A DNA stretch of 64,000 nucleotides from Terricaulis silvestris (GCF_009792355.1 NZ_CP047045.1:1514501-1578500), one strand, 5' to 3'. Shown: positions 16,835 to 25,051, numbered from the stretch's first letter. Numbers and translations: made by a program. The notes: generated by a model from the sequence alone, not told the origin.

Positions 16835-17206
16835 CTAACTCCCGCGGCAGTTCACCGGTGCGGCGCGGCCGACTTCCCATTGCGCGGCGTCGCCGCCGCC
16901 GCGGAAGGCGTAGCGGCCGTTGGAATAATATTGGTCGCCGGCGTTGGGCAGCACCATGGATGGGCCGCCGATGATGGCGACGCGGGCTTGGCTGCCGGTC
17001 GCTTCGACCATGAGCTGGGTGCCGTCGCTGCAGCGATACGCGATCGGGCCGTTGAGCGGGATCGGCGGCGGCAGGCCGTCGGGGCCTGGATCGCCGGGGC
17101 CGGGGCCGGGCGTGCTGCAGGCGGCGAGAGTCAGCAGTGTGATCGCGAGCGCGGCTTTTCTCCACCCATTCCCGGATTGGCGCGAAGCGACAGGTCCGGG
17201 ACCCAT
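16835..17206 (-). CDS. MliC-like lipoprotein (C-type lysozyme inhibitor domain)
   Basis: A lipoprotein of about 123 residues. After the signal core KAALAITLLTLAAC (lipobox LAAC) and a Gly/Pro linker comes a domain of about 70 residues, IAYRCSDGTQLMVEAT...VLPNAGDQYYSNGRYAFRGGGDAAQWEVG...VNC. This is the MliC pattern: a YxC near the start, a C-terminal cysteine, and a central loop before YSNGxYxF. MliC proteins inhibit host or competitor lysozyme. The start is doubtful: ATG 17206 is the last in-frame ATG before the signal core but lies inside an inverted repeat; the frame stays open to 17320. Confidence 0.72.
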   Translation of the reverse strand: MGPGPVASRQSGNGWRKAALAITLLTLAACSTPGPGPGDPGPDGLPPPIPLNGPIAYRCSDGTQLMVEATGSQARVAIIGGPSMVLPNAGDQYYSNGRYAFRGGGDAAQWEVGRAAPVNCRGS

Positions 17207-17300
17207 AACCCCAAGCGTTGCGTCATTTCCCGCGCGGTGCCCGGCGCCATTCGTGTTTATGGGTCCCGGGCTCTTCGCCGCGCGAAGCCCCGGGAATGGG
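17165..17300. repeat. Inverted repeat with ~43-bp arms (TATGGGTCCCGG...GGGAATGGG)
   Basis: Both arms, read outward, follow TATGGGTCCCGG, about 10 variable bases, CGCG-rich middle, then CCGGGAATGGG. One arm is 17165-17207 and the other 17258-17300, in opposite orientation around a 50-bp centre. This wording resembles palindromic intergenic elements known from rhizobia and other alphaproteobacteria. The left arm overlaps the predicted start of the MliC-like lipoprotein; the right arm ends about 30 bp before the stop codon of the dihydroorotase-like gene. Confidence 0.7.
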
Positions 17301-17332
17301 TGTGGGGTATTGGAGCGCATGTTCGTGACTCC

Positions 17333-18613
17333 CTATGCGGCGAAGACGGTTTTGCCGCCGATGAATGTCCGTTTGACGGCGCCCTGCAGCGTTTTTTCGT
17401 CGAACGGTGAGTTGTTGGATTTGGAGCGGAGCTTGTCGGAGTCCAGCCGGAACGGCGCGCCGATGTCGATCAGGATGATGTCGGCGGGTGCGCCTTTGGC
17501 GAGACGGCCAGCGGGGAGTCGCAGCAATTCGGCGGGGCGCTGAGTCATGGCGCGGATGAGTGTGTTGAGTTGGACGTCGCCGTTGTGGTGCAGTGTGAGT
17601 GCGGCGGCCAGCAGCGTTTCGAGACCGACGGCGCCGAACGCGGCCTCTTCGAACGGTAGGCGTTTGTCTTCGGCTTGCTGTGGGTCGTGGCCGGAGACGA
17701 TGACGTCGATCAGTCCGTCGCTGACGGCGCCGACGAGCGCTTTGCGATCATCTTCGCTGCGCAGTGGCGGCGAGAGCTTTGCGAAGGTGCGATAGCCGTC
17801 GACGTCTTGTTCGTTGAGGACGAGGTGATGGACGTTGACGCTGGCGAATGCCTTCACGCCTTTCTGCTTGGCGCGTTTTAGCGCGGGCAACGTTTGCGCT
17901 GACGAGAGCATATCGAGCAGCAGCTTGCCGCCGGTGAGTTCGGCCAGCAGCAGATCGCGCTCGGCCATGATGGCTTCGGCGGCGGCGGGGATGCCGGGCA
18001 GGCCGAGACGCGCGGCGAGTTCGCCTTCGTGCATGACGCCGCCTTCGGCGAGGTACGGGTCTTGTGGGCGGTGCGCGATGAGGGCGTCGAATGAGGTGGC
18101 ATACGAGAGCGCGCGGCGGAGCACGCGGGACGACACGATGGGCTTGTCGCCGTTGGTGAAGTAGGCGGCGCCGGCTTCGGCCATCAGGCCGATCTCTGTC
18201 ATCAACTCGCCGTCGAGGTGCTTGGTGAGCGCGGCCGCAGGCAGGATGTGCACGCCGCCGGAGCGATCGACACCACGGCGCAGCACGAAGTCGATCAAGC
18301 TTTGGTCGTCGAGCACCGGTTCGGTGTTGGGCATCATCACCATGGTGGTGACGCCGCCCGCCGCCGCGGCGCGGCCGGCTGATTTGAACGTCTCTTTATG
18401 CTCGGCGCCCGGTTCGCCGATGGTGACGCGCATGTCGATCAGGCCGGGCGCGACGTGATTGCCGCCGGCGTCGATGATCTCGGCGCCGTCGGGCGCGCTT
18501 GTGATGGCGCCGACGTCGAGGATCTTATCGTCGAACAGGATCGCGCCGTCTTCGACCTTGTTCTTCGCAGGGTCGATCAGCTTGGCGTTGGTGATGAGAG
18601 TTGGTCGCGTCAT
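17333..18613 (-). CDS. pyrC: Dihydroorotase homologue lacking metal ligands (PyrC'-type, probably non-catalytic)
   Basis: A 426-residue protein aligned throughout with class I dihydroorotase (GNHVAPGLIDM, GVTTMVMMPNT, HEGELAARLGLPGIPAAAE, KLSPPLRSEDDRKAL, FGAVGLETLL). The metal site is lost: the HxH after GLIDM is replaced by R62-V-T64, the HVS histidine by DML (234-236), and the catalytic aspartate of TDHAP by glycine (SGHDP, 307-311). Only His181 remains. Non-catalytic homologues of this kind (PyrC') are known to stabilise aspartate carbamoyltransferase in Pseudomonas, and similar proteins follow pyrB in alphaproteobacteria. A true dihydroorotase must be elsewhere. Its ATG overlaps the stop of the small membrane protein upstream. 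Confidence 0.85.
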   Translation of the reverse strand: MTRPTLITNAKLIDPAKNKVEDGAILFDDKILDVGAITSAPDGAEIIDAGGNHVAPGLIDMRVTIGEPGAEHKETFKSAGRAAAAGGVTTMVMMPNTEPVLDDQSLIDFVLRRGVDRSGGVHILPAAALTKHLDGELMTEIGLMAEAGAAYFTNGDKPIVSSRVLRRALSYATSFDALIAHRPQDPYLAEGGVMHEGELAARLGLPGIPAAAEAIMAERDLLLAELTGGKLLLDMLSSAQTLPALKRAKQKGVKAFASVNVHHLVLNEQDVDGYRTFAKLSPPLRSEDDRKALVGAVSDGLIDVIVSGHDPQQAEDKRLPFEEAAFGAVGLETLLAAALTLHHNGDVQLNTLIRAMTQRPAELLRLPAGRLAKGAPADIILIDIGAPFRLDSDKLRSKSNNSPFDEKTLQGAVKRTFIGGKTVFAA

Positions 18614-18759
18614 TTGCCCTTCGCTACGACGGAGAGCGTTGTTGAGAACGCGATGGCGATGATGAAGGGCACCCAGATCGGCAGGTGGCCGAGGCCGGGC
18701 GTTTCGAGCGCGGCGGCGAGGTGATCGTCAACGGCCCACCAGAGCAGGAACATCCACAT
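18610..18759 (-). CDS. Small 49-residue membrane protein between pyrB and pyrC'
   Basis: A short gene that exactly fills the space between pyrB and pyrC'. Its ATG overlaps the pyrB stop as TAATG and its TGA overlaps the pyrC' start as ATGA, so all three genes are translationally coupled. The protein begins [14 protein letters not shown], has a second hydrophobic stretch LPIWVPFIIAIAFSTTLSVV, and ends AKGK; I predict one or two membrane segments with a positive C-terminus. I do not recognise a family. The double overlap is strong evidence for a real gene. Its position suggests a link to the ATCase-PyrC' complex, but that is inference. Confidence 0.75.
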   Translation of the reverse strand: MWMFLLWWAVDDHLAAALETPGLGHLPIWVPFIIAIAFSTTLSVVAKGK

Positions 18760-19751
18760 TAGCGCGCCTCCTCGTTGGCGCCGCTTTCGGCGAGGGCTTC
18801 GAGCACCGCCATGCGCACCGCGACACCCATGCGCACTTGGGTTTCGATGAGCGAGACGTTTGGGTTGTCGGCAACGGTGCTGTCGATCTCGACGCCGCGG
18901 TTCATCGGCCCGGGGTGCATCACCAGCGCGCCGGGCTTGGCGAACTTTAGCTTTTCTTCGTCGAGGCCGTAGAACCAGAAGAACTCGCGCGCGCTCGGGA
19001 AGAAGCCGCCAGTCATGCGCTCGCGCTGGACGCGGAGCATCATGACGACGTCGGCGTCCTTTAGGCCGTCGCGCATGTTGTGGAACACTTCCGCGCCCCA
19101 GCGGTCGGCGCCGATGGGCATCAGTGTCGGCGGGCCGACGAGACGCACGCGCGCGCCTAGTATGTTCAAGAGCGCCACATTGGAGCGGGCGACGCGGGAG
19201 TGCAGCACGTCGCCGCAGATGGCGATGGTCAGGCCTTCGATGTTGCCTAGGCGGTCGCGGATGGTGAAGGCGTCGAGTAGCGCTTGGGTTGGATGCTCGT
19301 GCTTACCGTCGCCGGCGTTGACGACCGCGCAGTCGACTTTGCGCGAGAGCAATTCGACGGCGCCGGAGGAGCCGTGGCGCACTACGAGCAGATCGGGGCG
19401 CATGGCGTTTAGCGTTGCGGCGGTGTCGATCAGCGTTTCGCCCTTCGCCACCGACGAACTCTTAACGCTCATGTTGACGACGTCGGCGCCCATGCGCTTG
19501 CCGGCCAACTCGAACGAGCTCTGTGTTCTTGTGGAATTCTCGAAGAAAAGATTGATCAGCGTTCGACCACGCAAGGTGTCGAGCTTCTTGACCTTCTTTT
19601 CGCTCAGCTCGGCGAAGGCCTCGGCGCGATCGAGTAGAGACTCGACCTCGAAACGATCGAGGTCAGCGATGGCCAGTAGGTGCTTGTGGCGGAAACGAAC
19701 GGGACTGGAGCGCGCTTCGGATTTCTTCACGCCAGTCGGTCGCTGAGCCAT
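18759..19751 (-). CDS. pyrB: Aspartate carbamoyltransferase catalytic chain
   Basis: A 330-residue transcarbamoylase that condenses carbamoyl phosphate and aspartate in pyrimidine synthesis. Signature residues are [17 protein letters not shown] (carbamoyl-phosphate site), [30 protein letters not shown] and [16 protein letters not shown]. The N-terminus has about 20 extra polar residues before [12 protein letters not shown]. No pyrI regulatory chain is visible; in this group the partner is the inactive dihydroorotase homologue encoded two genes downstream. It is first in the coupled trio pyrB, small membrane protein, pyrC'. Confidence 0.95.
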   Translation of the reverse strand: MAQRPTGVKKSEARSSPVRFRHKHLLAIADLDRFEVESLLDRAEAFAELSEKKVKKLDTLRGRTLINLFFENSTRTQSSFELAGKRMGADVVNMSVKSSSVAKGETLIDTAATLNAMRPDLLVVRHGSSGAVELLSRKVDCAVVNAGDGKHEHPTQALLDAFTIRDRLGNIEGLTIAICGDVLHSRVARSNVALLNILGARVRLVGPPTLMPIGADRWGAEVFHNMRDGLKDADVVMMLRVQRERMTGGFFPSAREFFWFYGLDEEKLKFAKPGALVMHPGPMNRGVEIDSTVADNPNVSLIETQVRMGVAVRMAVLEALAESGANEEAR

Positions 19752-19914
19752 GCGCGCTTGTTAGGCCGCATGCCCGCTTCGCCGCAAGGTGGCGTCACGG
19801 AGCTGGGGAGAAATCGTTTCAGCCACCTTGTCGCCGCAGACTCGGTGCTGTACTTGTTTTGTTCTAACGGGGAACAGGGCGGGTTTGGGCTGAACATGAA
19901 AGCTGCGGTCCAAG

Positions 19915-20166
19915 ATGACGAAGCACTTGAAGCGCGAAGACCAAGCGTTGCCGTTGAAGCCTGTGGGCTTGGCGTTGGCGGCTGTGGTCGCCGGTCTCGG
20001 CGCGGGTAAGGCGCAGGCGGTCGAAGCGCGTCCGCACGCGCCGCTTGAGCCGGCGTCGCAGGGCAACAGCTATTTCGTCGATCCGACCAATCATGCTGGG
20101 TTTGAGGAAGACGCCGACATGGTCGTGGGCGCGAGCACGCCGGTCGCGCCGTTCGGCAAGCGCTAG
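19915..20166 (+). CDS. Small protein with signal-like segment, unknown function
   Basis: An 83-residue frame starting MTKHLKREDQALPLKPVGL, with a hydrophobic alanine/glycine stretch (LALAAVVAGLGAGKAQA) that resembles a signal peptide or one membrane helix, followed by a Pro/His-rich polar tail (VEARPHAPLEP...NSYFVDPTNHAGFEED). Codon use looks coding. It is divergent from pyrB and converges on the AEC permease gene, overlapping its end by four bases. No family recognised; start not supported by a strong ribosome site. Confidence 0.5.
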   Translation: MTKHLKREDQALPLKPVGLALAAVVAGLGAGKAQAVEARPHAPLEPASQGNSYFVDPTNHAGFEEDADMVVGASTPVAPFGKR

Positions 20167-21080
20167 CGCAGCGCAAGCGTAATCGCGATCGGCATGGTGA
20201 TGAACGAGAGGATCGTGGTCGCCGTGATGATGGCGGCCATCAGACGCGCGTCGCCGCCCATTTCGCGTGCGAAGGTATAGGCGGCCGCCGCTGTCGGCGT
20301 GGAGGCGATGCCGACGGCGACGGCGGTCGGCAATTGCGCGACACCCAGCAGCGAACACGCGCTCCAGACCAGAATCGGCGCCAAGATCAGACGCATCGAA
20401 GAGGCGACAGCCACCTTCGCGCCAGCGCCGCGCAGGGCTTTGAAATCGAGCCCCGCCCCGACGCACATCAGCGCAACCGGCATCGCAGCGCCGCCAAGCA
20501 GGCGCAGGGCGTCTGTCACGGGGCCAAGGTCGCGCAATCCGGCGAAGTTGGCCGCGAGCCCGAACGCGCAGCCAAGGATCAGCGGATTGACCACGATCTG
20601 ATCCAGCACGGCGCGCATCGAGGTGGCGCGCGCAGAGCCCCAGCGCGACAGCACGATGACGCAGATGATGTTGAGCGTCAGCACCAGCGGGCCGAAGGCG
20701 AGGCCAATCAGCTCCGGCCCGCGCTCGCCATAGAGGCTCGCCGCTGCAGCCAGTAGCGCAAAGCCATTCCAGCGCACGCTGCCTTGAAAGACGCTGGTGT
20801 AGGCGGCGTCCTCACCGCGAAACACTAAGCGCAGCGAAAGTGCGACCAACACGAGCGCCAGAAAGCCGCCGAGCACGGCAAGCAAAAACGGCCCCGCGTC
20901 GCCGCTAGCGAAGTTCGCGCCGGAGATCAGCGTGAACAGGAACGACGGATAGAGAATGAAATACCCGAAGCGGTTCACCATGCCGAACTGCTCGGCCGTC
21001 GCGATATTTGTGGCGCGCGCCGTGTAGCCCAGCGCAATCAGGATGAACGTCGGCAGGAGCGCGCTGAAGACCTCAGCCAT
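20163..21080 (-). CDS. AEC family transporter (auxin efflux carrier-like permease)
   Basis: A 305-residue integral membrane protein with about ten hydrophobic helices in the 5+5 arrangement of the AEC family. Hallmarks are ALLPTFILIALGYTARA at the start, the mid-protein VNPLILGCAFGL (NPxxxG) and the C-terminal PILVWSACSLL...IASTPTAAAAYTFAREMGGD, where the conserved (S/P)TAAAAY-type stretch occurs. Members export or import small carboxylates or amino acids; the substrate cannot be read here. ATG 21080 was chosen because the hydrophobic region begins there; the frame is open upstream but overlaps ruvX deeply. It overlaps the ruvX end by eight bases, so the two are coupled. Confidence 0.85.
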   Translation of the reverse strand: MAEVFSALLPTFILIALGYTARATNIATAEQFGMVNRFGYFILYPSFLFTLISGANFASGDAGPFLLAVLGGFLALVLVALSLRLVFRGEDAAYTSVFQGSVRWNGFALLAAAASLYGERGPELIGLAFGPLVLTLNIICVIVLSRWGSARATSMRAVLDQIVVNPLILGCAFGLAANFAGLRDLGPVTDALRLLGGAAMPVALMCVGAGLDFKALRGAGAKVAVASSMRLILAPILVWSACSLLGVAQLPTAVAVGIASTPTAAAAYTFAREMGGDARLMAAIITATTILSFITMPIAITLALR

Positions 21081-21585
21081 CGAGCCGCCGCTCCTGCATC
21101 GCGTCGAGCGCGCCTTGCAGCATGTAGCTGGCCGCCACTTTGTCGACGACCTCGCCGCGCCGTTTCCGCGAGGCATCGCCTTCGATCAAGGTGCGCGTCA
21201 CGGCGGCGGTGGAGAGCCGCTCGTCCCACATCAGCAGTGGGACATCGCGCTTGGCGAGCAGGTTGCGACCGAAGGCGCGGGCAGATTGCGCGGCTGGTCC
21301 TGTCGAGCCGTCCATGTTCAAAGGAAGTCCGATGACGAAGCCGGCGCATTGGCGCCCGTCATAAAGCTTCAGCAGCGCGTCGACGTCAGTGGCGGACTTT
21401 ACGCGGATCACTGTGTCTAGCGGCGACGCGATCAGGCGCGTTAGATCGCTGATCGCGACCCCGATCCGCTTCTCGCCGGGGTCGATGCCCAGAATGGCGG
21501 CGCGCGCTGGTAGGGCGGCGGCAAAATCGGGAAGTTCGAGCAGGGCCAAGCGGCGGATGTGCGCGCGAAGCAGGCAAGGCGTCAA
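21073..21585 (-). CDS. ruvX: RuvX/YqgF family Holliday-junction resolvase-like nuclease
   Basis: A 170-residue RNase H-fold protein. Motifs are ILGIDPGEKRIGVAISD (first catalytic Asp), FVIGLPLNMDGSTGPAAQSAR and the C-terminal LLMWDERLSTAAVTRTL with the conserved DERxST(A), then VVDKVAASYMLQGALD. The family (YqgF/RuvX) is essential in many bacteria and acts in 16S rRNA 5'-end maturation and possibly anti-termination; resolvase activity is a historical annotation. About 28 residues precede the core; an internal start is possible. It is divergent from gatC. Confidence 0.9.
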   Translation of the reverse strand: MTPCLLRAHIRRLALLELPDFAAALPARAAILGIDPGEKRIGVAISDLTRLIASPLDTVIRVKSATDVDALLKLYDGRQCAGFVIGLPLNMDGSTGPAAQSARAFGRNLLAKRDVPLLMWDERLSTAAVTRTLIEGDASRKRRGEVVDKVAASYMLQGALDAMQERRLDG

Positions 21586-21639
21586 TCTAGCACGCGCGGT
21601 CCTTGAAAGCCCGGGCAGGCGCCTTTAAGCCCCGCTTCC

Positions 21640-21930
21640 ATGTCGATCGATGAAAAAACTGTCCGCAAGGTGGCCAAGCTCGCGCGCCTGGCGCTGCCCG
21701 AGGAGCGCGTCGCGCCCATGGCCAAGGAGCTCAACGGCATCATGGCCTGGATCGAGCAGCTCAACGAGGTCGATGTCGAAGGCGTCGAGCCAATGACGAG
21801 CGCGGTCGAAGGCTTGAGCCTGCCGATGCGCGACGATGTCGTCACCGCGGGCGACGATCCGGGCAAGGTGTTGAAGAACGCGCCGAAGAGCGAAGACGGA
21901 TTCTTCGTGGTGCCGAAGGTGGTGGAGTAG
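21640..21930 (+). CDS. gatC: Glutamyl/aspartyl-tRNA amidotransferase subunit C
   Basis: A 96-residue GatC: SIDEKTVRKVAKLARLALPEERV, ELNGIMAWIEQLNEVDVEGVEPMTS, MRDDVVTAGD and a C-terminal FFVVPKVVE. GatC is the small belt subunit that holds GatA and GatB together in the transamidation of Glu-tRNA(Gln) and/or Asp-tRNA(Asn). gatA lies 740 bp downstream after two inserted small genes; gatB is about 16 kb away. Confidence 0.96.
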   Translation: MSIDEKTVRKVAKLARLALPEERVAPMAKELNGIMAWIEQLNEVDVEGVEPMTSAVEGLSLPMRDDVVTAGDDPGKVLKNAPKSEDGFFVVPKVVE

Positions 21931-21932
21931 CC

Positions 21933-22205
21933 GTGACAGGCTCCGATCTGATGACGATTGGGTTCGTCGCGCTGCTGACTATGGCAGTCGCGGTGGCGAG
22001 CTATGTCGTTATGAGCGTCGCGCAGAAACTCTTGCGAGCACCTTCATGGCGTTGGCTGCCGTTGATCATTTCCCTTCTCGTCACAACGATTGTGTTCTGG
22101 GGCCCATGGGGGCTTCTGAATCCAAAAATGATTCTCGTTACCGGCGTGGGGCACCTGTTGGCTTTCGCCTCTCGAGCAATGCTTACGAAGCGAGCGTCAT
22201 CGTGA
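21933..22205 (+). CDS. Small membrane protein of unknown function
   Basis: A 90-residue protein (GTG start two bases after the gatC stop) with about three hydrophobic segments: LMTIGFVALLTMAVAVASYVV, WLPLIISLLVTTIVFWG and MILVTGVGHLLAFASRA. Its TGA overlaps the GTG of the acetyltransferase that follows, so it is part of a coupled gatC - membrane protein - GNAT - gatA run. No family recognised. Confidence 0.65.
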   Translation: MTGSDLMTIGFVALLTMAVAVASYVVMSVAQKLLRAPSWRWLPLIISLLVTTIVFWGPWGLLNPKMILVTGVGHLLAFASRAMLTKRASS

Positions 22206-22666
22206 GCTTCACCATCGCCACCGAAACAGCGTTGTCGGACGACGTGCGCGCGCTGGTGAAACAGCTGAACGAGTTTACGTTCGAGCTGACGCCGGCCGAG
22301 TATCGCCATCACATGACGGTCGAGCAGATGGCGCAGGACGATACGACTTTGTTTGTGGCGCGTGATGCGAGTGGCGCGCCGCTGGGCATGGGCTGCATAC
22401 GGCGTCACGAGAATGGCGTTGGCGAAGTGAAGCGCATGTTCGTGAAACCGGAGGCGCGTGGGCTTGGTGTTGGCGGCGCGATCCTGGCGCGGATCGAGGA
22501 TCTCGCACGACAGGAAGGCTTGAGCCAAATCGTGCTGGAGACTGGCTCCAACTTTGACGCCGCCAAGCGTGTTTATGAGCGCGGTGGCTTTCAACCCTGC
22601 GAGCCCGTTCTCAATTATCCGCCGAGCGCCTGGACGGCGTTCTACGCAAAACCTTTGAGTGCCTGA
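22202..22666 (+). CDS. GNAT family N-acetyltransferase
   Basis: A 154-residue GNAT protein with the acetyl-CoA site motif [34 protein letters not shown], where RGLGVGG is the Q/RxxGxG/A pyrophosphate loop, followed by the C-terminal [24 protein letters not shown] typical of small-molecule or amino-acid N-acetyltransferases. The GTG start overlaps the previous gene (GTGA). Acceptor unknown. It precedes gatA by four bases and is likely cotranscribed with gatC and gatA. Confidence 0.88.
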   Translation: MSFTIATETALSDDVRALVKQLNEFTFELTPAEYRHHMTVEQMAQDDTTLFVARDASGAPLGMGCIRRHENGVGEVKRMFVKPEARGLGVGGAILARIEDLARQEGLSQIVLETGSNFDAAKRVYERGGFQPCEPVLNYPPSAWTAFYAKPLSA

Positions 22667-22670
22667 ATTT

Positions 22671-24149
22671 ATGACCAACCTCACCACCCTGACTTTGGCC
22701 GAAGCGCTCGACGGCATGGAGAAGAAATCCTTCTCCTCGCTCGAGATCACCAACGCGTTCATCGACGCGATCGATAAGGCCAATCCGCATCTCAACGCCT
22801 ATGTCGTCACTACGCCGGAGCTGGCGCGGGAACGCGCGAAGCAGAGCGACGCCAAGCGCGCGCAAGGCAAAGCTGGCGCGCTTGAGGGCGCGCCGCTTGG
22901 GATCAAGGATCTGTTCTGCACCGAGGGCGTGCGCACGACGGCGGCGTCCGGCGTGCTTGGCGAGTTCACGCCGACGTATGAGAGCACTGTCAGCGGCAAT
23001 CTGTTCCGCGATGGCGCGCTGATGTTGGGCAAGCTCAACATGGACGAGTTCGCGATGGGCTCGTCGAACGAGACCTCGCACTTTGGGCCGGTGGTGTCGC
23101 CTTGGCGGCGCGGCAACGAGGATTCCAAGCTTACGCCGGGCGGCTCGTCCGGCGGCAGCGCGTCGGCGGTTGCGGCTGATCTTTGCCTAGGCGCCACGGC
23201 GACGGACACTGGCGGCTCGATCCGCCAGCCCGCTGCCTTCACAGGCACCGTCGGTATCAAGCCGACGTATGGCCGCTGCTCGCGTTGGGGCATTGTCGCG
23301 TTTGCGTCGTCGCTGGATCAGGCGGGGCCGATTGCGAAGACGGTCGAGGACGCGGCGATGCTGCTGCAATCGATGGCCGGTCACGATCCGAAGGATTCGA
23401 CGTCGCTGCCGAATGCGTTGCCGGATTTCCGGGCGGCGACGCAGCGTTCCATCAAGGGCATGACGATCGGCGTGCCGGAAGAGTATCGCGTCGACGGCAT
23501 GCCGCAGGAGATTGAGGATCTTTGGCAGCAAGGCATCGCCTGGGCCAAGGATGCTGGCGCGACGATCAAGCCGATTTCGCTGAAGCACACCAAATACGCG
23601 CTGCCGGCGTACTACATCGTGGCGCCAGCCGAAGCGTCATCAAACCTCGCGCGCTATGACGGCATGCGTTATGGCGCGCGCGTCAGCGGCAAGGATTTGA
23701 ACGCGACGTACGAGAACACGCGCGCGTCTGGCTTCGGCGCCGAAGTGCAGCGCCGGATCTTGATCGGCACCTACGTGCTGAGCGCGGGCTATTACGACGC
23801 ATATTACCTGCGCGCCCAGAAAGTCCGCCAACGCATCGCGCAGGATTTTCGTGATGCGTTCGGTAGCGTTGACGCGATCCTCACGCCGGCGACGCCGTCT
23901 GCGGCGTTTGCGCTTGGCGAAAAGGGCGACGATCCGGTGGCGATGTATTTGAACGACATCTTCACGGTCACTGCCAACCTCGCCGGCCTGCCGGCGCTCG
24001 CGCTGCCCGCTGCGGTGGACAAGCAGGGGCTGCCGCTGGGTCTGCAGGTGATCGGCAAGGCGCTGGACGAAGAGAGCGTCTTCGCGGTCAGCGCGGCGCT
24101 GGAGAAAGCCGCGGGCTTCCGCGCCAAGGCCGCGAAATGGTGGCTCTGA
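22671..24149 (+). CDS. gatA: Glutamyl/aspartyl-tRNA amidotransferase subunit A
   Basis: A 492-residue amidase-signature enzyme that hydrolyses glutamine and supplies ammonia for tRNA-dependent amidation. The Ser-cisSer-Lys triad is visible: K79 in PLGIKDLF, the cis-serine in [12 protein letters not shown] (159/160) and the nucleophile S183 in [11 protein letters not shown]. The C-terminus shows the usual [12 protein letters not shown]...[17 protein letters not shown] 22671 is preferred to an ATG four codons earlier because the family starts with a short MTxLTxLTLAEA helix. Confidence 0.96.
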   Translation: MTNLTTLTLAEALDGMEKKSFSSLEITNAFIDAIDKANPHLNAYVVTTPELARERAKQSDAKRAQGKAGALEGAPLGIKDLFCTEGVRTTAASGVLGEFTPTYESTVSGNLFRDGALMLGKLNMDEFAMGSSNETSHFGPVVSPWRRGNEDSKLTPGGSSGGSASAVAADLCLGATATDTGGSIRQPAAFTGTVGIKPTYGRCSRWGIVAFASSLDQAGPIAKTVEDAAMLLQSMAGHDPKDSTSLPNALPDFRAATQRSIKGMTIGVPEEYRVDGMPQEIEDLWQQGIAWAKDAGATIKPISLKHTKYALPAYYIVAPAEASSNLARYDGMRYGARVSGKDLNATYENTRASGFGAEVQRRILIGTYVLSAGYYDAYYLRAQKVRQRIAQDFRDAFGSVDAILTPATPSAAFALGEKGDDPVAMYLNDIFTVTANLAGLPALALPAAVDKQGLPLGLQVIGKALDEESVFAVSAALEKAAGFRAKAAKWWL

Positions 24150-24273
24150 AATGAACCGCCCGTCGCCCGCGCGCATTTTGGCGCGGCGGGCGCATGCGCG
24201 CATTCGTTACGCTAAGCCAACGGTGCAAGCATCGGCGCGACGTGTGGCGCCGAATCCCGCTAACATTGCGCCC

Positions 24274-24555
24274 ATGAGCAAGCGCAAAGCCTCCGCGTCC
24301 AAGCCGCAACGCCGTCCGCGCGGCGAGATCGACCGCAACTATTTCTACGGCGACGTGCTGATCAAAACCGGGGTCGCCGTCGGCGTCGCACTCGGCCTGA
24401 TCGCGCTCTACACGCCGTTCACGCTGATGGGCGCGATCAATGACGGCATGTACGATTACCTGGCGGTGATGGGGACGTTCGGTGTCATCGGCATCGTGGC
24501 GTTTTTCGCCGGCCGGCACCTTCGGCGCGAAGCCACCCACTGGGACTTCGACTAA
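24274..24555 (+). CDS. Small two-helix membrane protein
   Basis: A 93-residue protein with a basic N-terminus (MSKRKASASKPQRRPRGEIDR) and two hydrophobic helices (VLIKTGVAVGVALGLIALYTPF and YLAVMGTFGVIGIVAFFAGRHL). The frame is open upstream to 24151, but that part is Arg-rich with no ribosome site, so the internal ATG is chosen. Function unknown. It lies between gatA and a DUF3126-type gene, all on plus. Confidence 0.6.
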   Translation: MSKRKASASKPQRRPRGEIDRNYFYGDVLIKTGVAVGVALGLIALYTPFTLMGAINDGMYDYLAVMGTFGVIGIVAFFAGRHLRREATHWDFD

Positions 24556-24625
24556 ACTTCACCAGTGGGCGCCTTGACCTCGCCCGCCCAAGAGCCGAGT
24601 TTCCGCCGACGAACGGGAGCCGGTC

Positions 24626-25051
24626 TTGAACGCAGCAGAATGCACACGCCTTGGCGCTTATCTCAGCAAATTGCTGGGTTCGCCCACTGTGTCGGTGGTG
24701 TCGAAGAGCGCTGAAGAAGCCAACGTCCTGGTCGATGGCAAGAACATAGCCACGCTGATCCGTGACGAGGACGAAGGCGAGTTGAGCTACGCGCTCAGCC
24801 TCGCTGTTCGCCCCGCGCCGGGCGTCAAGAAGAATGCGCCGATCGACGACGCCGAACGCGCGCGCTTGCAAACCGAATTGCGCACGGTGCTGCATGCTGC
24901 CGATCTCGACGTGCGCGCCCGTCCGCGGAAGACCGATAGCGCCGAGGTTTATGTGCACGACGAATTCGTCGGCACTGTCTCGGTGGATGAGGATGATGGC
25001 CAGGTGCTGACCATGAGCATCCTCGACATCGATCTCGACGGCGAAGAGTAA
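24626..25051 (+). CDS. DUF3126 family protein with a second, divergent N-terminal copy
   Basis: A 141-residue cytoplasmic protein. Residues about 75-141 (RLQTELRTVLHAADLDVRARPRK...EVYVHDEFVGTVSVDEDDGQ...MSILDIDLD) match DUF3126, a roughly 70-residue family almost confined to alphaproteobacteria. Residues 1-68 follow the same plan in degenerate form: a helix (RLGAYLSKLLG), a strand pair (VSVVSKSAEEANVLVDGKNIATL), an acidic turn (RDEDEGE) and a closing hydrophobic strand (LSYALSLAV). I read it as a tandem duplication in which only the second copy keeps the consensus. No known function. The next gene starts five bases downstream. Confidence 0.78.
   Translation: MNAAECTRLGAYLSKLLGSPTVSVVSKSAEEANVLVDGKNIATLIRDEDEGELSYALSLAVRPAPGVKKNAPIDDAERARLQTELRTVLHAADLDVRARPRKTDSAEVYVHDEFVGTVSVDEDDGQVLTMSILDIDLDGEE

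Noticed and set aside
19861-19875. GTTC-N7-GAAC resembling a LexA (SOS) box upstream of the small exported-type protein.
   Set aside because: The alphaproteobacterial LexA box is a direct repeat, GTTC-N7-GTTC; here the second half is inverted, and no SOS gene follows.
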